Both the position numbers and the translations under genes were made by a program. A stretch of 64,000 nt of DNA, from positions 124,001-188,000 of the forward strand of contig NW_015961990.1 in assembly GCF_000497045.1 (NCBI RefSeq), written 5' to 3'. The DNA comes from Kalmanozyma brasiliensis GHG001 (Eukaryota > Basidiomycota > Ustilaginomycetes > Ustilaginales). Below the pieces are notes generated by a model. It made no database searches, had not been told where the DNA came from, and was given only the letters and a program-made list of their open reading frames with translations. This document shows positions 10,136 through 20,089 of this stretch, piece by piece. Within the stretch, counting starts at the first letter, position 1. Each line of letters starts with the position of its first letter.

Positions 10136-13100
10136 ATGTCGTCATCATCAGCCGACCGCATCCCCACATCACCCACAAGCCCACATTCATTGGCTGACGC
10201 TCCTTCGCCACAACGACTCCCCTTTTACGCACGCTTCGGTCGACGCTCCAAAACAGCCAGCCACGCAAATCAGGCCTCTTTCGCTGCTAGCACCTCCAAT
10301 CTCTTGTCCCCCTCCGCTGGCCCTTCCACGTTTTCTGGCCTCATTAGGAGCTCCTCTTCTTCGCAAGTGCACTTGTATTCGCCTTCAGCTTCAGCTTCAG
10401 CATCGGCGTTTCAATCTCCTTCTCGCCCGTCACGCATACCGCTGCAGACCCGCGTCACTTCGCCAAACCTCGAACGCATTCCTCAGGGGACTTCGTCTCA
10501 GAACAATTTCGTCATGGCTGCCAACTCGAATGCTAGCGGCACTGGCAGCGCCCTCGGTCGCATGTTCCGTCGCTACTCTCAAGGTCCTGCCAATCGCAGC
10601 GATTCCCAGCGATCTACCACTCGCGATCGCGACTCTTTCAGCATGCCCAGAACCACGAGCTCGTCTGCCATCGACAGAGACACCAGCAGTCCCATGCGCC
10701 CGACCGCCAATGCAACCGCGCCTGCTTCACCTCTTGCGCGGTCCGGCTCGTATCGCGCCAACATGAACCCACAATCTGCCAATGATAGCAGTGCTGCCAT
10801 TGCCAATCCTCGCAATGTGACAACTTCTCCCTCTGCTGCGTCAGCAGCAGCTCCAGCCATTTACCCAGCTGCGGCCGTCGCTCAGCCGAGCACCACTGTG
10901 GATGAAGCCAACGCTGCTTCGCAGAACGCTCAGCCCATCCAGGAGGACTCTTCAACTGAAGTAGCTCCTGCTGCCACTGCTGGCTCCGCTTCCTCAGCCG
11001 GCACACGCCCGCTCAACGGCATGCACCGTATCCGACTCGTGCCACATCTCGAAGCCACTCGCTCGCTGCACTTCGAGCCTATCGAGCGCGACCTAAAAGA
11101 AGGCGACGGTGGCGTCAAGGTAGGCCGCTTCACCGATCGACAGCCTTCGCACCGCGATCCGGTCGCAGCAACACTAGCTGGTGTCGTCAATGACGCCACC
11201 TCCTCAGGTGAACTTGGCTCCGCAGCAGCACCGGTGCAGTCGAGTCGCGGTCAACCAGGCGCACGAGGTGGAGCCATTCCCATCAGCGGCAGTCATGGTG
11301 GTGGCGGTCGTATCGACTCTTCTCGCATCGCGTTCAAGAGCAAAGTGGTCAGTCGAGGTCATGCAGAGATCTGGTGTGAGCCAAACGGAAAGTTCTTCAT
11401 CCGAGACACCAAGTCGTCGTCCGGCACCTTCCTCAACCACATCCGCCTGTCTGGGCCCAACCTCGAGTCCAAGCCGTTTGCGATAAAGGATGGAGACGTT
11501 GTCCAGCTTGGCGTCGACTATCAGGGCGGCACCGAGGAGATTTATCGCTGCGTCAAGATGCGGGTCGAGCTCAACCGAGGTTGGCAGCGCGAAGCCAACC
11601 AGTTCAATGTTAACGCACTCCGCCAGTTGCGTGCTCTGCAAGGTTCATCGCTCTCGCCTCCCACCGTCGATGACAAGGGCAAGGGCGCCACTGCTGCTCT
11701 GCCTACCAACAGGCAAGGTGTCAGCGTCACAGACTGCTGCATTTGTCTGTTCTCTGTGACCGTTTGTCAGGCGCTCTTCATCGCACCATGCTCGCACGTC
11801 TTCCACTACAAATGCATTCGACCGCTGCTCAACTTGCATCATCCCGGCTTCTCCTGCCCGCTCTGCCGCACGTTTGCGGATCTGGACGCCGACGTCGAGG
11901 AGGACGAGGCATGGCAAGAGTCGCTCTTGCTGGAAGCGGAAGCAGCAGAGGCACGTCTGGCGCAGGGCAAATTGCCGCTTGAAGTAGGCACTCCCGCCGT
12001 GGAGCTCGACTCGCCCATGGCTGCCGCCCTGCCTCCGTCTCTGACTTCGGTGCTCCTCAACGGCGCTTCGAGTGGTGACGCATCTGGGCCGAACAGCGCA
12101 TCCGCCAACACGAACGGGGTAGCGCCAAGACCACCGCTCAACTTGGCAACATCGCCTCTGTTGACAGATTTGCAATCTGATCATGCCGGCACGAACGCCG
12201 CGCTTGGACGAGGCACCGCAGCCTCCAGCAGACGCAAGAACGACTGGGCACGTCCCGATACTGCGGTGGGCTCGAGCGCTGGTCCCTTGGCGGGGGATGA
12301 GACGTTCGCTGTCGGTGACGGCGGCGCCGAGACAGCAGGCTTGACATCAGACCTGGGCGCCATGGCGGTCTCAGACCGTGTCCTCGGGGTAGATGCTGCT
12401 GCATCGCTCCACCGGGCGGGTCGCTTTTCGACAGACGCTGGGTCCCCTACCCGTCGTGGTTCAGGGCCCATTGCAATTGGCGGCAGCGAGCGTAGCTTGC
12501 TTGGGAACAAAGCTACGCTGACATCCTCGAGCCTGGCTGGACCGGTTGCCATTGGCAGTCCGGAAGAAGGTTGGCCCGGAGGAGCGGTCGGGGGCTTCTC
12601 GCCCGGTCTCGAAGAAGCAGGCACTCCGCTCAACTCGACCTTTCTCAGCACGCTAGCTGAGGCGCCGCACGCAACAGCTACCCACACGTCTTCACCTTCC
12701 TCGACGCGGGATTTTCCGCAAGGCCGATCGGCACCGGCCCTAACATCAGTGCCGGCCACCATTCCAGCAGGGGCGAGCAGGGCCCGACGCAGTGAGATTG
12801 GTGCGAACGACATGGACAGGAAGCGCTCCAGCGACGGAGCAGAGGACGTGGACACAGCTGAGGAGGATGTCGAAGTTTCGGTCGTGGGCGCTCAGAGTGG
12901 GCATGCAAGCGCAGGTGGAGATGGCAAGGGCAAGGCACGGCTCAATGTACAGCCCGACGTGACTGTCGTTGGAGATGGGTCTGGCAAGCTGCCGTCCGTG
13001 GTGCCAGCACCCCCCATCGCCGACGTCGGACCCACCGGTCTGAATCCCAGTGCGCAGGACAAGGATTCCGAGGGCAAGCATGACAGCACCAGTGGCGATC

Positions 13101-13195
13101 ACGGCAGGAACGCTGACAACCCAAGCCCACCCACCTCGCCAACATCGGAAAGCAAGATGGCGCGCTTCAAGCGACGCATCTCGGAAGCCATGTGA
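10136..13195 (+). CDS. DMA1: Dma1/Dma2-like FHA-RING E3 ubiquitin ligase
   Basis: The product has 1019 residues. The Ser/Ala-rich first 300 residues are probably disordered. An FHA domain follows at about 328-480 with the phosphothreonine-binding signatures GRF, SRGHAEIW and SSGTFLN, but with an insert of about 50 residues (GARGGAIPISG region) between its first strands. A RING follows at about 534-578 (CCIC, CSHVFHYKC, CPLC). FHA directly followed by RING is the arrangement of Dma1/Dma2 and CHFR-type ligases, which act in mitotic checkpoint and septin or spindle-position control. The C-terminal 440 residues are low complexity, making the protein about twice the yeast length. No intron is needed. 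ATG 10136 is the first Met in the frame with downstream homology. Confidence 0.88.
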   Translation: MSSSSADRIPTSPTSPHSLADAPSPQRLPFYARFGRRSKTASHANQASFAASTSNLLSPSAGPSTFSGLIRSSSSSQVHLYSPSASASASAFQSPSRPSRIPLQTRVTSPNLERIPQGTSSQNNFVMAANSNASGTGSALGRMFRRYSQGPANRSDSQRSTTRDRDSFSMPRTTSSSAIDRDTSSPMRPTANATAPASPLARSGSYRANMNPQSANDSSAAIANPRNVTTSPSAASAAAPAIYPAAAVAQPSTTVDEANAASQNAQPIQEDSSTEVAPAATAGSASSAGTRPLNGMHRIRLVPHLEATRSLHFEPIERDLKEGDGGVKVGRFTDRQPSHRDPVAATLAGVVNDATSSGELGSAAAPVQSSRGQPGARGGAIPISGSHGGGGRIDSSRIAFKSKVVSRGHAEIWCEPNGKFFIRDTKSSSGTFLNHIRLSGPNLESKPFAIKDGDVVQLGVDYQGGTEEIYRCVKMRVELNRGWQREANQFNVNALRQLRALQGSSLSPPTVDDKGKGATAALPTNRQGVSVTDCCICLFSVTVCQALFIAPCSHVFHYKCIRPLLNLHHPGFSCPLCRTFADLDADVEEDEAWQESLLLEAEAAEARLAQGKLPLEVGTPAVELDSPMAAALPPSLTSVLLNGASSGDASGPNSASANTNGVAPRPPLNLATSPLLTDLQSDHAGTNAALGRGTAASSRRKNDWARPDTAVGSSAGPLAGDETFAVGDGGAETAGLTSDLGAMAVSDRVLGVDAAASLHRAGRFSTDAGSPTRRGSGPIAIGGSERSLLGNKATLTSSSLAGPVAIGSPEEGWPGGAVGGFSPGLEEAGTPLNSTFLSTLAEAPHATATHTSSPSSTRDFPQGRSAPALTSVPATIPAGASRARRSEIGANDMDRKRSSDGAEDVDTAEEDVEVSVVGAQSGHASAGGDGKGKARLNVQPDVTVVGDGSGKLPSVVPAPPIADVGPTGLNPSAQDKDSEGKHDSTSGDHGRNADNPSPPTSPTSESKMARFKRRISEAM

Positions 13196-13762
13196 AGCTT
13201 TTCCTCATGAGCAGCCTTCGCAAAGGTTTTTTCTGGACATGCACTTTGTTTCGCACTGCAATCGACCACTACACTCGCGTTTCACATCCTCTCCCTACCA
13301 TCTGCGTGTCTGAGACGAATGGTCGTGCAGAATCTGAGCATCTGTGGTCACAGCATAGCACGTCATATGGCCGGTTGCGGCTGAGTCGTGACTCGCATGA
13401 AATCACGGTGGAGGCGGCGCTGCTGAAAAGTCACCACGCGCGCACGGCTCAGGAGGGTGTCAGGGTCCAACCTTTGAGTGTATCACATGCAGGGTGTCGA
13501 CTCAGCCTTTGTTGCTGTGCTACCATTCACTCAAGCGACCATCCTCACTTCGTCCATTGTCAGTTTCTCTTCTTGTTGCATCTCGAACGACGGCTTTGCA
13601 GGAACGCCTCAGGTTAGATCTTGACTGCGATGAAGTAGCATAAGACAGTCGCAGCGCTCCACAGCTAGCCACCTTGACGAGTCGAGCGAACACCAACACG
13701 TCTCCCGCCGACCAACAAGAACCGCTGCCGGCTGGCTGCCGGCTCTTGATCAGGCAGCCACT
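13196..13762. other. Intergenic DMA1-ATG11
   Basis: A 567-bp spacer between two genes on the plus strand. It holds the DMA1 3' region and the ATG11 promoter and leader. I see no coding signal, tRNA or repeat in it. Confidence 0.5.
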
Positions 13763-16700
13763 ATGAGGGTCATTCGAGCATACGACGGCCGCTCGATCGT
13801 CGTCAATCAGCCCCTCTCGCAGTTCGCCTCGCTCGATGACCTCCTCGATTGCCTCTCGCTCGCAACCGAGATCCCCTCCGATGCTATCATCTGCATGACC
13901 TCGGACGGGAGCCAGCTCAAACAGGAGCTGCTCGATCGCATCGTTCAGCAAACCGCCACATCTCCTTCTCTCTCTGCATCCACTTCTGTTGTCAAAACAG
14001 ACCCTTCCACATCGGCACATCAAGGCCCACATGATGACGCGCAACACGATTCCAACACTCAAGAGTTCTTCGTCTACAACCGCGAATTCCTCTACACCGA
14101 TCCGACAGAGCTGGCTACAGAGTTGGCGGAGCACACTACACTGGAATCAGTACCGACAATACCAGACGCCGAGCTCTCGTTCCCACCCACGCCAAAGTCA
14201 CTCGAAGCTCTCGTAAGTTGGGCAGGGGAGGTTGCACGAACTGTCACTAAGCACGAGCAGTCCTGCCGTGAGCTGCTTGAGCGCATCACGCTCATCGCGC
14301 GCAGTCTGCAAGTCGCGCTGGCAAATCTTCGAGATCATGCCAACAACATCGAGAAGGGAGCTCAGGCTCTCATCGATGATGTGGCGCAGAAGGAGCTGAC
14401 GAGGATGCAGAGTTTGCTGCAAGGCTACGAGCGAGATCTTCGCATTCTCGGCATGGTCTCGATCCATCCTCGATTGCAATCTACGAGTGCTCAAATGGCC
14501 AACGCTGCAGCTGCTTCGACCTCCTCTGCGCAAAGCGGGACCAGCAACGGACAGTCGGCAGCGAGCAAACCCAGACATCGCACGCTCGGCGACTACATCA
14601 GCAAGACCAAGATGAGCGCGGTCGCCGACGCCTGCAATCGAGTCTACTCCGAGCTTCGAGAGCGGATCGAGCGGATCGAGGCGGACCTCTCGCTCGTGCG
14701 CAACGACACCCAGGGTTTGTCTGACGAGGTCGAGTCGACGACCCCAGAAGTAGCTGACGAGACCTATCAGCGTGTTGTGGAAGCAGAATCACGTACTCGG
14801 CAGCTTCATGCTTTCATCCACTCGACTTGCTCACCGGACTCTCAAGGCTGGCCTGTCGCTGACAAAATCAATCAGGATACCTTTGACGAGATTGTTGGTA
14901 GCTCCGAAGAGCTATTGTTGCTGGACGAGGTGGTGCGCGAAGGAGTGCAACGCTTGACGCAAGATCGCAACGACATCTTGGAGCGCAGTCTTCACCTGCT
15001 CATCGACATCTCGGGGATCCAGTCCGAGTTCACCGAAACTGGCTCTCTACTAGCTGCGGTCGATGCGGATCTGCACTCGAACAAGCTCGATGGCTTCAAG
15101 CACCTGCACCGCCTCAAGAACATGCTCTGGGCCTATGGTGCAACGGTTGTCGAGGTAGTGAGGCGGCGCGAGTTTGCCAAACACTTTCTCGGCAAGTCGC
15201 AGTCGCTCGCAGAACTCATGGCGAAGGTTTCTGCGTCAGAATGGAAGCGCAGGCAATTCTATCGCAGCGACGTATCTTCACTGCTACCGTGGGAGGTCAA
15301 GGGCATGGATGACAAGCCGCCGAGCCTCGAGATCACGACACCGCGAGTCAGCAGCGAGGGGATGGCAGACCTGGGTGTCACCGACTTGCAGTCTCTCTAT
15401 GAGCTTCTCGATCAGGTGGACCTTCGGCTGCGCGAGGACACCGACGGCATGACAGGCGATCCCAGTCCAATCCCAGAGGTCAAAGCTGCACTGCAAGCCC
15501 TCGCTGCAGCGTTACAGGATCTCGATGAAGAGTTCATCACTCTCGTCAATCGCCAGCTCCTCAATCGGGAAGACGAGGAAGGATCGGAGGAGGAGGACGT
15601 AAACGAGAGCGGTTCTGATACTTCGATACGAGCGCGAAAGAGGTTCCGACGTCGTCAACGTCTTACGGCGTCCATCGCTGCTGCCAACGATCAAGAGCTC
15701 TCGCAGCTTCGGAGCGAGCTTGCTGCAGCCAAGTTCGCCAAGGACGAAGCAGCGAGGACGATCAAAGCTGAACACGAATCTCGACTTGTAGGTTTCAAAT
15801 CCGAGATCGAGACTCTCAAGCGGCAGGTCGAGACCGGCAAAGCGGACGTGGCCAAGCTCGAAGCAGAGAAGCGTCAAGCTCAGAGTCGCATCGACACCAT
15901 GGGCGCCGATCTCGAGCTCGAACGAGAGCGTCGTCTGAACATGGTCGACGAGGTCAGCCAGCTGCGCCGAGATCTGGAGCAGAGCCATCAAACGGAAGCC
16001 GAAGCGAAGCAGGAAGCGATGGAGGAGGCGGACCGCGTTGCCGAGCTCGAGGCACAGGCTCACGAGCTGCATGTCGAGCTTGAAGAGGCCAAGAGCGCGC
16101 GTATTGACGCAAGCAACCGTATCGAGGCGTTGCTGAGCGAAGGCTCCAGTGCAGAGGGTGAGCTTCGCACTGCGCAGGCTCGTATCGACGAGCTCACTGA
16201 GCAGCTGTCGAACGCTCACGCAGACGCAGCCAAGGCACGCGAAGCAGCAGCCGAGGTCGAGGCCACCAAGGAACGACAGATTCGATCGCATCGCGCCGAG
16301 GCTGATGGGGATCGCGCCATTTTGGAAGAGAAAGTCCGATCGCTCAAGGCAGACTTGGACGCCAAGGAGAAGCTGCTCGAGAAGCAGGCTGCCATTGCCA
16401 CGCGAGCTGAGCAGAGCCGCATGCCTGATCGCGAAGCCATCGAGCTGTTGCGTGGCCAGCTGCGGGCTGCCGACATTGCGCATGAGGAAATCGTCAAGGA
16501 GATGGATCATGCCAAGGAGCTTGCTGACGAGGCAGAAGCCGCACGAAGGGAGGTTGAAGCCAGTCGACAGCTGCTGCTCGAGCGCACGCGTGGGCTTCTT
16601 GCCAAGACAAGCACACTTCGTAAGACGGTCCGCGCCATGCCGACGCATTCATCGTCACGTCAGGCTTCGTCCTCCAGCACGGCACCTGTTGCCGACAAGT

Positions 16701-19123
16701 CGATGGCTGCGATGTCTGCTTCCTCTGGGGCAACCATCGTGGCGCAACGAGCCATCGCTGCATCGGCAGGCAGTCTGTCGGCCTCCGAGCTCTCTGAATC
16801 CCAGCGTCAGGTGGCCTTGGAAGCATTCGACGCCGAGGCAGAAAGCGCAACGGTCGAGACGACCCTCGAAGCGCTGCGTGCCTTTGACGCCTCCGAGATG
16901 TATGACGAGGTCAAGGGCAAGCTCGACAATCTCAACATCATCGTGCGCAAGTGGCAGAAAGCGTGGAAATCGGCCAACGAGAAGGTCAAGAAAGCCGAGC
17001 ATGCTGCGCGGGACAAGATCGCCTTCAAGAACTTCCAGGCTGGCGACTTGGCGCTGTTCTTGCCGACACGCAGCTCGAATCTGGCAAACAAGCCGTGGGC
17101 TGCGTTCAACATCAGCTTCCCTCACTTTTTCCTCAACGCCAAAGGACCTCTGGCCGAGCAGCTGCGCACGAAGGAATGGATCGTGGCACGCATTACGAGC
17201 ATCACCGACAAGGTGGTGCCTGTCGCCGGCGAGGCGAAGGCAGAGGAGGAAGAAGACGCGAATCCGTTCCGACTACAAGAAGGCGTTCGATTCTTCTTGC
17301 TTGACGTGGAGACGTACAGCGGCCACAGCTCGGCACCTCCTCTGAGAAGTCGGAAGAGTTCGTCGGCTGCCATCGGCGGGACGAACGGTTCGGAAGATGC
17401 CACGAATGGTCGATCGGCAGGCAGGACTCAATCACCTAGTCATCCGAGGAGCCGAAGCGAAGGCGCGGTGACCAGCCTCAGGAGTCTGGCCGAAGAAGGT
17501 CGAGATGCAAGCGCAGCCAAGCCGGAGCTTGCCGCAGAGGCGGAAGCAATTGAAGCTTCGAAGCCGAAGGAGGACCCACAAGAGGACGATCCAGCTGGAC
17601 AGACGAGTGGAATCTCTTTGCAGTCTGACAAAGCAGATGGGCCCGAGCAATCGACACCGCCGATGCAGACGCCGAGCACTTCGCCACGCATCGGGTCAGG
17701 AGCCGAGCTGTCCGCGCCTGCTTCAACCAAGAACCCAGAATTGCCGGGACAATTCGATATCAAATCCGAGCAATCCGATCTGGGTGTAGAGCCGCACTCG
17801 TCCACGTCGGCATCTGGCTTGACACGTGCTCTGCGCAGTGCTTCGCCGGCTTCGTCTCTTCGCGCAGACAGCGCCTTCAGTACCGTCGGCGGCGGCGTCA
17901 TCGGAAGGTGGAGAGCAAGCTCGGGCGCATCCGCTAATGCTGCACCCTGGCCTTCCCGCAGCATTACTGGCATTGTGGAAGAAGCAGACTCGCGCAAGGG
18001 CGACGTCAACGACGGCGACGCCTCCAGCACGACAGGTTCCACGAGCCATCGGTCTACATTGATCGAGCATGCCACCATGCCACCGGCCTTTGGTCGTACG
18101 CCAAACAAGTGGCGCTTCGACGCTGCAGGAAGATCGCAGAACGGCTCTCCGTCGAGTCGTATTGGCGCTCGACGACACGGTGCTATCGAGAGTCCCGACG
18201 CTCCGTCCTTTGAGGGTCGCACAGTGACGTCTGCTCCTGCATCTCAGAGTCGGTCCGAAGGCATCGCCATCCGTGCAGTGCGAGCGCCGCAATCGGATCT
18301 GGTGGACACTGCTGTCTCGAATCCGTTCTCGCAGTCACCTGGACCTGCGTCGCTACCGGTCGATAGGGAAGGCATGGGCACGCTTGGACGCGGTCAGCCG
18401 CGACGCAAGTCGAGTCTGCACATCAGCACGTCTGCTGGCGAATCTGGCAGTGGCAAGCAGAAGGACGACAGCAATGTTGGCAAGGGTGAAGCCCCCAAGA
18501 TCCAGCGATGGCCAAGTGATGCCGTGTCCAAGGCCTCGCAGCGCACTGCGTCCTCAGCATCGACCGCTTCGGCATCAGACCAAGCGGTGGGCATCCGCAT
18601 CAACGGGCGGAGCATCGTCTTTGACACCGGTGGATCAACGAGCATCCATCGCAGACAAGCATCCTCTTCGTCGTCGGTCGCTCTCACCGGCGTCACTACC
18701 GCACATGCCATTCCCGGAGCGTTCCCCTCGTCCTTCTCTTCATCCGGCTCACTTGCCGGGCCGCCTTCGCCGCTGATCGGTCAAGTGGAAGACGCGGATC
18801 CGTCCACTTCGGCTGCGGCAAAACGTCAATCCTGGCGCTCACCCAGCTTCAGCAACTCAGCGCGCCCTGCACTCGCCTCGACCCAAAAGTCCTCGTTCCT
18901 CAGCCAGACGCTGGGCCGCTTCACAGGGGCAGCAGCGCAAGCGGTCCAAGCGCCGCCATTTGCGCCCATCCCGGGCGATGCCACGGCGAGGCGGGGGTCG
19001 CAGTCCAGGCCGTCGCTGTTTCAGGCTATTGCACCGATAGAGGCGGAAGCAGGGCAGGGCACGCCAGAGTCGACGTCCAGTGCAGAGGGCTTGTTGAAGC
19101 GATTGGGTGGGCAGGGTCGTTGA
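13763..19123 (+). CDS. ATG11: Autophagy scaffold Atg11 (FIP200/RB1CC1 family)
   Basis: The product has 1786 residues with no intron. The ubiquitin-like N-terminus (MRVIRAYDGRSIVV, about 1-75) and the following helical Atg17-like region (about 130-600) are typical. Long coiled coils span about 650-980. The conserved Atg11 C-terminal domain lies at about 1030-1190 (FKNFQAGDLALFLPTR, AFNISFPHFFL, EWIVARITSI). Atg11 binds cargo receptors and recruits Atg1 kinase and Atg9 vesicles in selective autophagy such as pexophagy and mitophagy. The last 590 residues after the Atg11 domain are Ser-rich, apparently disordered and contain short basic patches, an extension beyond the usual family end. The start directly precedes the conserved Ub-like strand, so it is well placed. 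Confidence 0.93.
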   Translation: MRVIRAYDGRSIVVNQPLSQFASLDDLLDCLSLATEIPSDAIICMTSDGSQLKQELLDRIVQQTATSPSLSASTSVVKTDPSTSAHQGPHDDAQHDSNTQEFFVYNREFLYTDPTELATELAEHTTLESVPTIPDAELSFPPTPKSLEALVSWAGEVARTVTKHEQSCRELLERITLIARSLQVALANLRDHANNIEKGAQALIDDVAQKELTRMQSLLQGYERDLRILGMVSIHPRLQSTSAQMANAAAASTSSAQSGTSNGQSAASKPRHRTLGDYISKTKMSAVADACNRVYSELRERIERIEADLSLVRNDTQGLSDEVESTTPEVADETYQRVVEAESRTRQLHAFIHSTCSPDSQGWPVADKINQDTFDEIVGSSEELLLLDEVVREGVQRLTQDRNDILERSLHLLIDISGIQSEFTETGSLLAAVDADLHSNKLDGFKHLHRLKNMLWAYGATVVEVVRRREFAKHFLGKSQSLAELMAKVSASEWKRRQFYRSDVSSLLPWEVKGMDDKPPSLEITTPRVSSEGMADLGVTDLQSLYELLDQVDLRLREDTDGMTGDPSPIPEVKAALQALAAALQDLDEEFITLVNRQLLNREDEEGSEEEDVNESGSDTSIRARKRFRRRQRLTASIAAANDQELSQLRSELAAAKFAKDEAARTIKAEHESRLVGFKSEIETLKRQVETGKADVAKLEAEKRQAQSRIDTMGADLELERERRLNMVDEVSQLRRDLEQSHQTEAEAKQEAMEEADRVAELEAQAHELHVELEEAKSARIDASNRIEALLSEGSSAEGELRTAQARIDELTEQLSNAHADAAKAREAAAEVEATKERQIRSHRAEADGDRAILEEKVRSLKADLDAKEKLLEKQAAIATRAEQSRMPDREAIELLRGQLRAADIAHEEIVKEMDHAKELADEAEAARREVEASRQLLLERTRGLLAKTSTLRKTVRAMPTHSSSRQASSSSTAPVADKSMAAMSASSGATIVAQRAIAASAGSLSASELSESQRQVALEAFDAEAESATVETTLEALRAFDASEMYDEVKGKLDNLNIIVRKWQKAWKSANEKVKKAEHAARDKIAFKNFQAGDLALFLPTRSSNLANKPWAAFNISFPHFFLNAKGPLAEQLRTKEWIVARITSITDKVVPVAGEAKAEEEEDANPFRLQEGVRFFLLDVETYSGHSSAPPLRSRKSSSAAIGGTNGSEDATNGRSAGRTQSPSHPRSRSEGAVTSLRSLAEEGRDASAAKPELAAEAEAIEASKPKEDPQEDDPAGQTSGISLQSDKADGPEQSTPPMQTPSTSPRIGSGAELSAPASTKNPELPGQFDIKSEQSDLGVEPHSSTSASGLTRALRSASPASSLRADSAFSTVGGGVIGRWRASSGASANAAPWPSRSITGIVEEADSRKGDVNDGDASSTTGSTSHRSTLIEHATMPPAFGRTPNKWRFDAAGRSQNGSPSSRIGARRHGAIESPDAPSFEGRTVTSAPASQSRSEGIAIRAVRAPQSDLVDTAVSNPFSQSPGPASLPVDREGMGTLGRGQPRRKSSLHISTSAGESGSGKQKDDSNVGKGEAPKIQRWPSDAVSKASQRTASSASTASASDQAVGIRINGRSIVFDTGGSTSIHRRQASSSSSVALTGVTTAHAIPGAFPSSFSSSGSLAGPPSPLIGQVEDADPSTSAAAKRQSWRSPSFSNSARPALASTQKSSFLSQTLGRFTGAAAQAVQAPPFAPIPGDATARRGSQSRPSLFQAIAPIEAEAGQGTPESTSSAEGLLKRLGGQGR

Positions 19124-19447
19124 TGAAGGAGGGGCGGAGGTGGTGTCAATGTGAATGTCAGCTTGCTCGTCTCTTTCTTGGATGAATGTGTTGAGCTTGT
19201 TCGGCCGCCAGCGAATCTTCTGATGTCACGAGTGCTCACAGATCGCTCACTTAGAGCTGAGATGGGACGCTGAGCCAAAAGGGAGACGGACAGACAATCG
19301 GCATGGCTAAAAGCGTAATCGCGAATGTGGGAAACTAGTGTACAGAGGCCGGAACGAGACGTGAGAGACGGATATGCAAAGCGGGGGCGGTGCCTGTCGT
19401 TTGTGAGCTGGCAGACAAGCTTAGAAGTGCGGGAGAAGACGATGTAC
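19124..19447. other. Convergent 3' spacer ATG11/NHP2
   Basis: A 324-bp region between the stop codons of two convergent genes. Only 3' untranslated sequence is expected, and I see nothing else. Confidence 0.5.
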
Positions 19448-20089
19448 TTAGACAGCCATGGCGACCTGGTCGCTGAGGGTCTGGACCTGCTTGTGGAGAC
19501 TCGCGTAGTCTTCTGCGTACTCCTCCTTTGCCTTGCTCGCGTCCTTTCCCTTGGCAGCGGCCTTCTTGCCACCGCCGGGGACGATCATGACGACGCTGGT
19601 TGGTCTCTTTGTCGCGCTGGCGGCGCCGAGCGCCTCCTTGCTCTCGACAAAAATGTAGGGGTTGCTGGTGTCCTCGCAGAGCACGGGGATGTGACTCAAG
19701 ATATCAATCGGCGAAATATCCCCCGCCAACACCACCAGTCCCTTCTCGCCCTTGCGCAGGGCCTTGACCACCTCCTTGACGCCGCGCTTGACGTGACCGC
19801 GCGATTTCGACGCTTTCTTGGTCAGCTTGAAGAGCTTCTTGCTCATCTTGGCCTGCGCGAGCGGTTGTGCGATCGGCGAGATCTCAAGTGTGGAGGGAGT
19901 CGCTTCTTCGTCGTCCGAACCGTCATCGTCGATGGCGGCGGACTCGAGCTTGGCCTTCTTCTCCTTCTTTTCCTTCTTCTCCTTTTTGGAGGGGGAAGCC
20001 TCGACGTCGGTGACGGCGTCTACGTCCATAGCGGCGACGTCCGACTTGCGCTTCGACTTCTTGTCCTTCTTGGATTCGTCCTTTGCCAT
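19448..20089 (-). CDS. NHP2: H/ACA snoRNP protein Nhp2 (L7Ae family)
   Basis: The product has 213 residues from the ATG at 20089, chosen over an upstream in-frame ATG at 20320. Only the downstream Met gives the typical N-terminus, and the upstream 77 codons have no conserved character. A Lys/Glu-rich basic tail (about 1-75) precedes the L7Ae/L30e RNA-binding fold at about 78-185. Diagnostic segments are SRGHVKRGVKEVVKALRKG, VLAGDISPIDILSHIPVLCE and the KRPTSVVMIVP strand. Nhp2 binds the kink-turn-like part of H/ACA RNAs with Cbf5, Nop10 and Gar1 for rRNA and snRNA pseudouridylation and telomerase RNA biogenesis in the nucleolus. The N-terminal Lys/Glu extension is longer than in yeast. An AAATTT box lies about 140 bp upstream. 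Confidence 0.93.
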   Translation of the reverse strand: MAKDESKKDKKSKRKSDVAAMDVDAVTDVEASPSKKEKKEKKEKKAKLESAAIDDDGSDDEEATPSTLEISPIAQPLAQAKMSKKLFKLTKKASKSRGHVKRGVKEVVKALRKGEKGLVVLAGDISPIDILSHIPVLCEDTSNPYIFVESKEALGAASATKRPTSVVMIVPGGGKKAAAKGKDASKAKEEYAEDYASLHKQVQTLSDQVAMAV

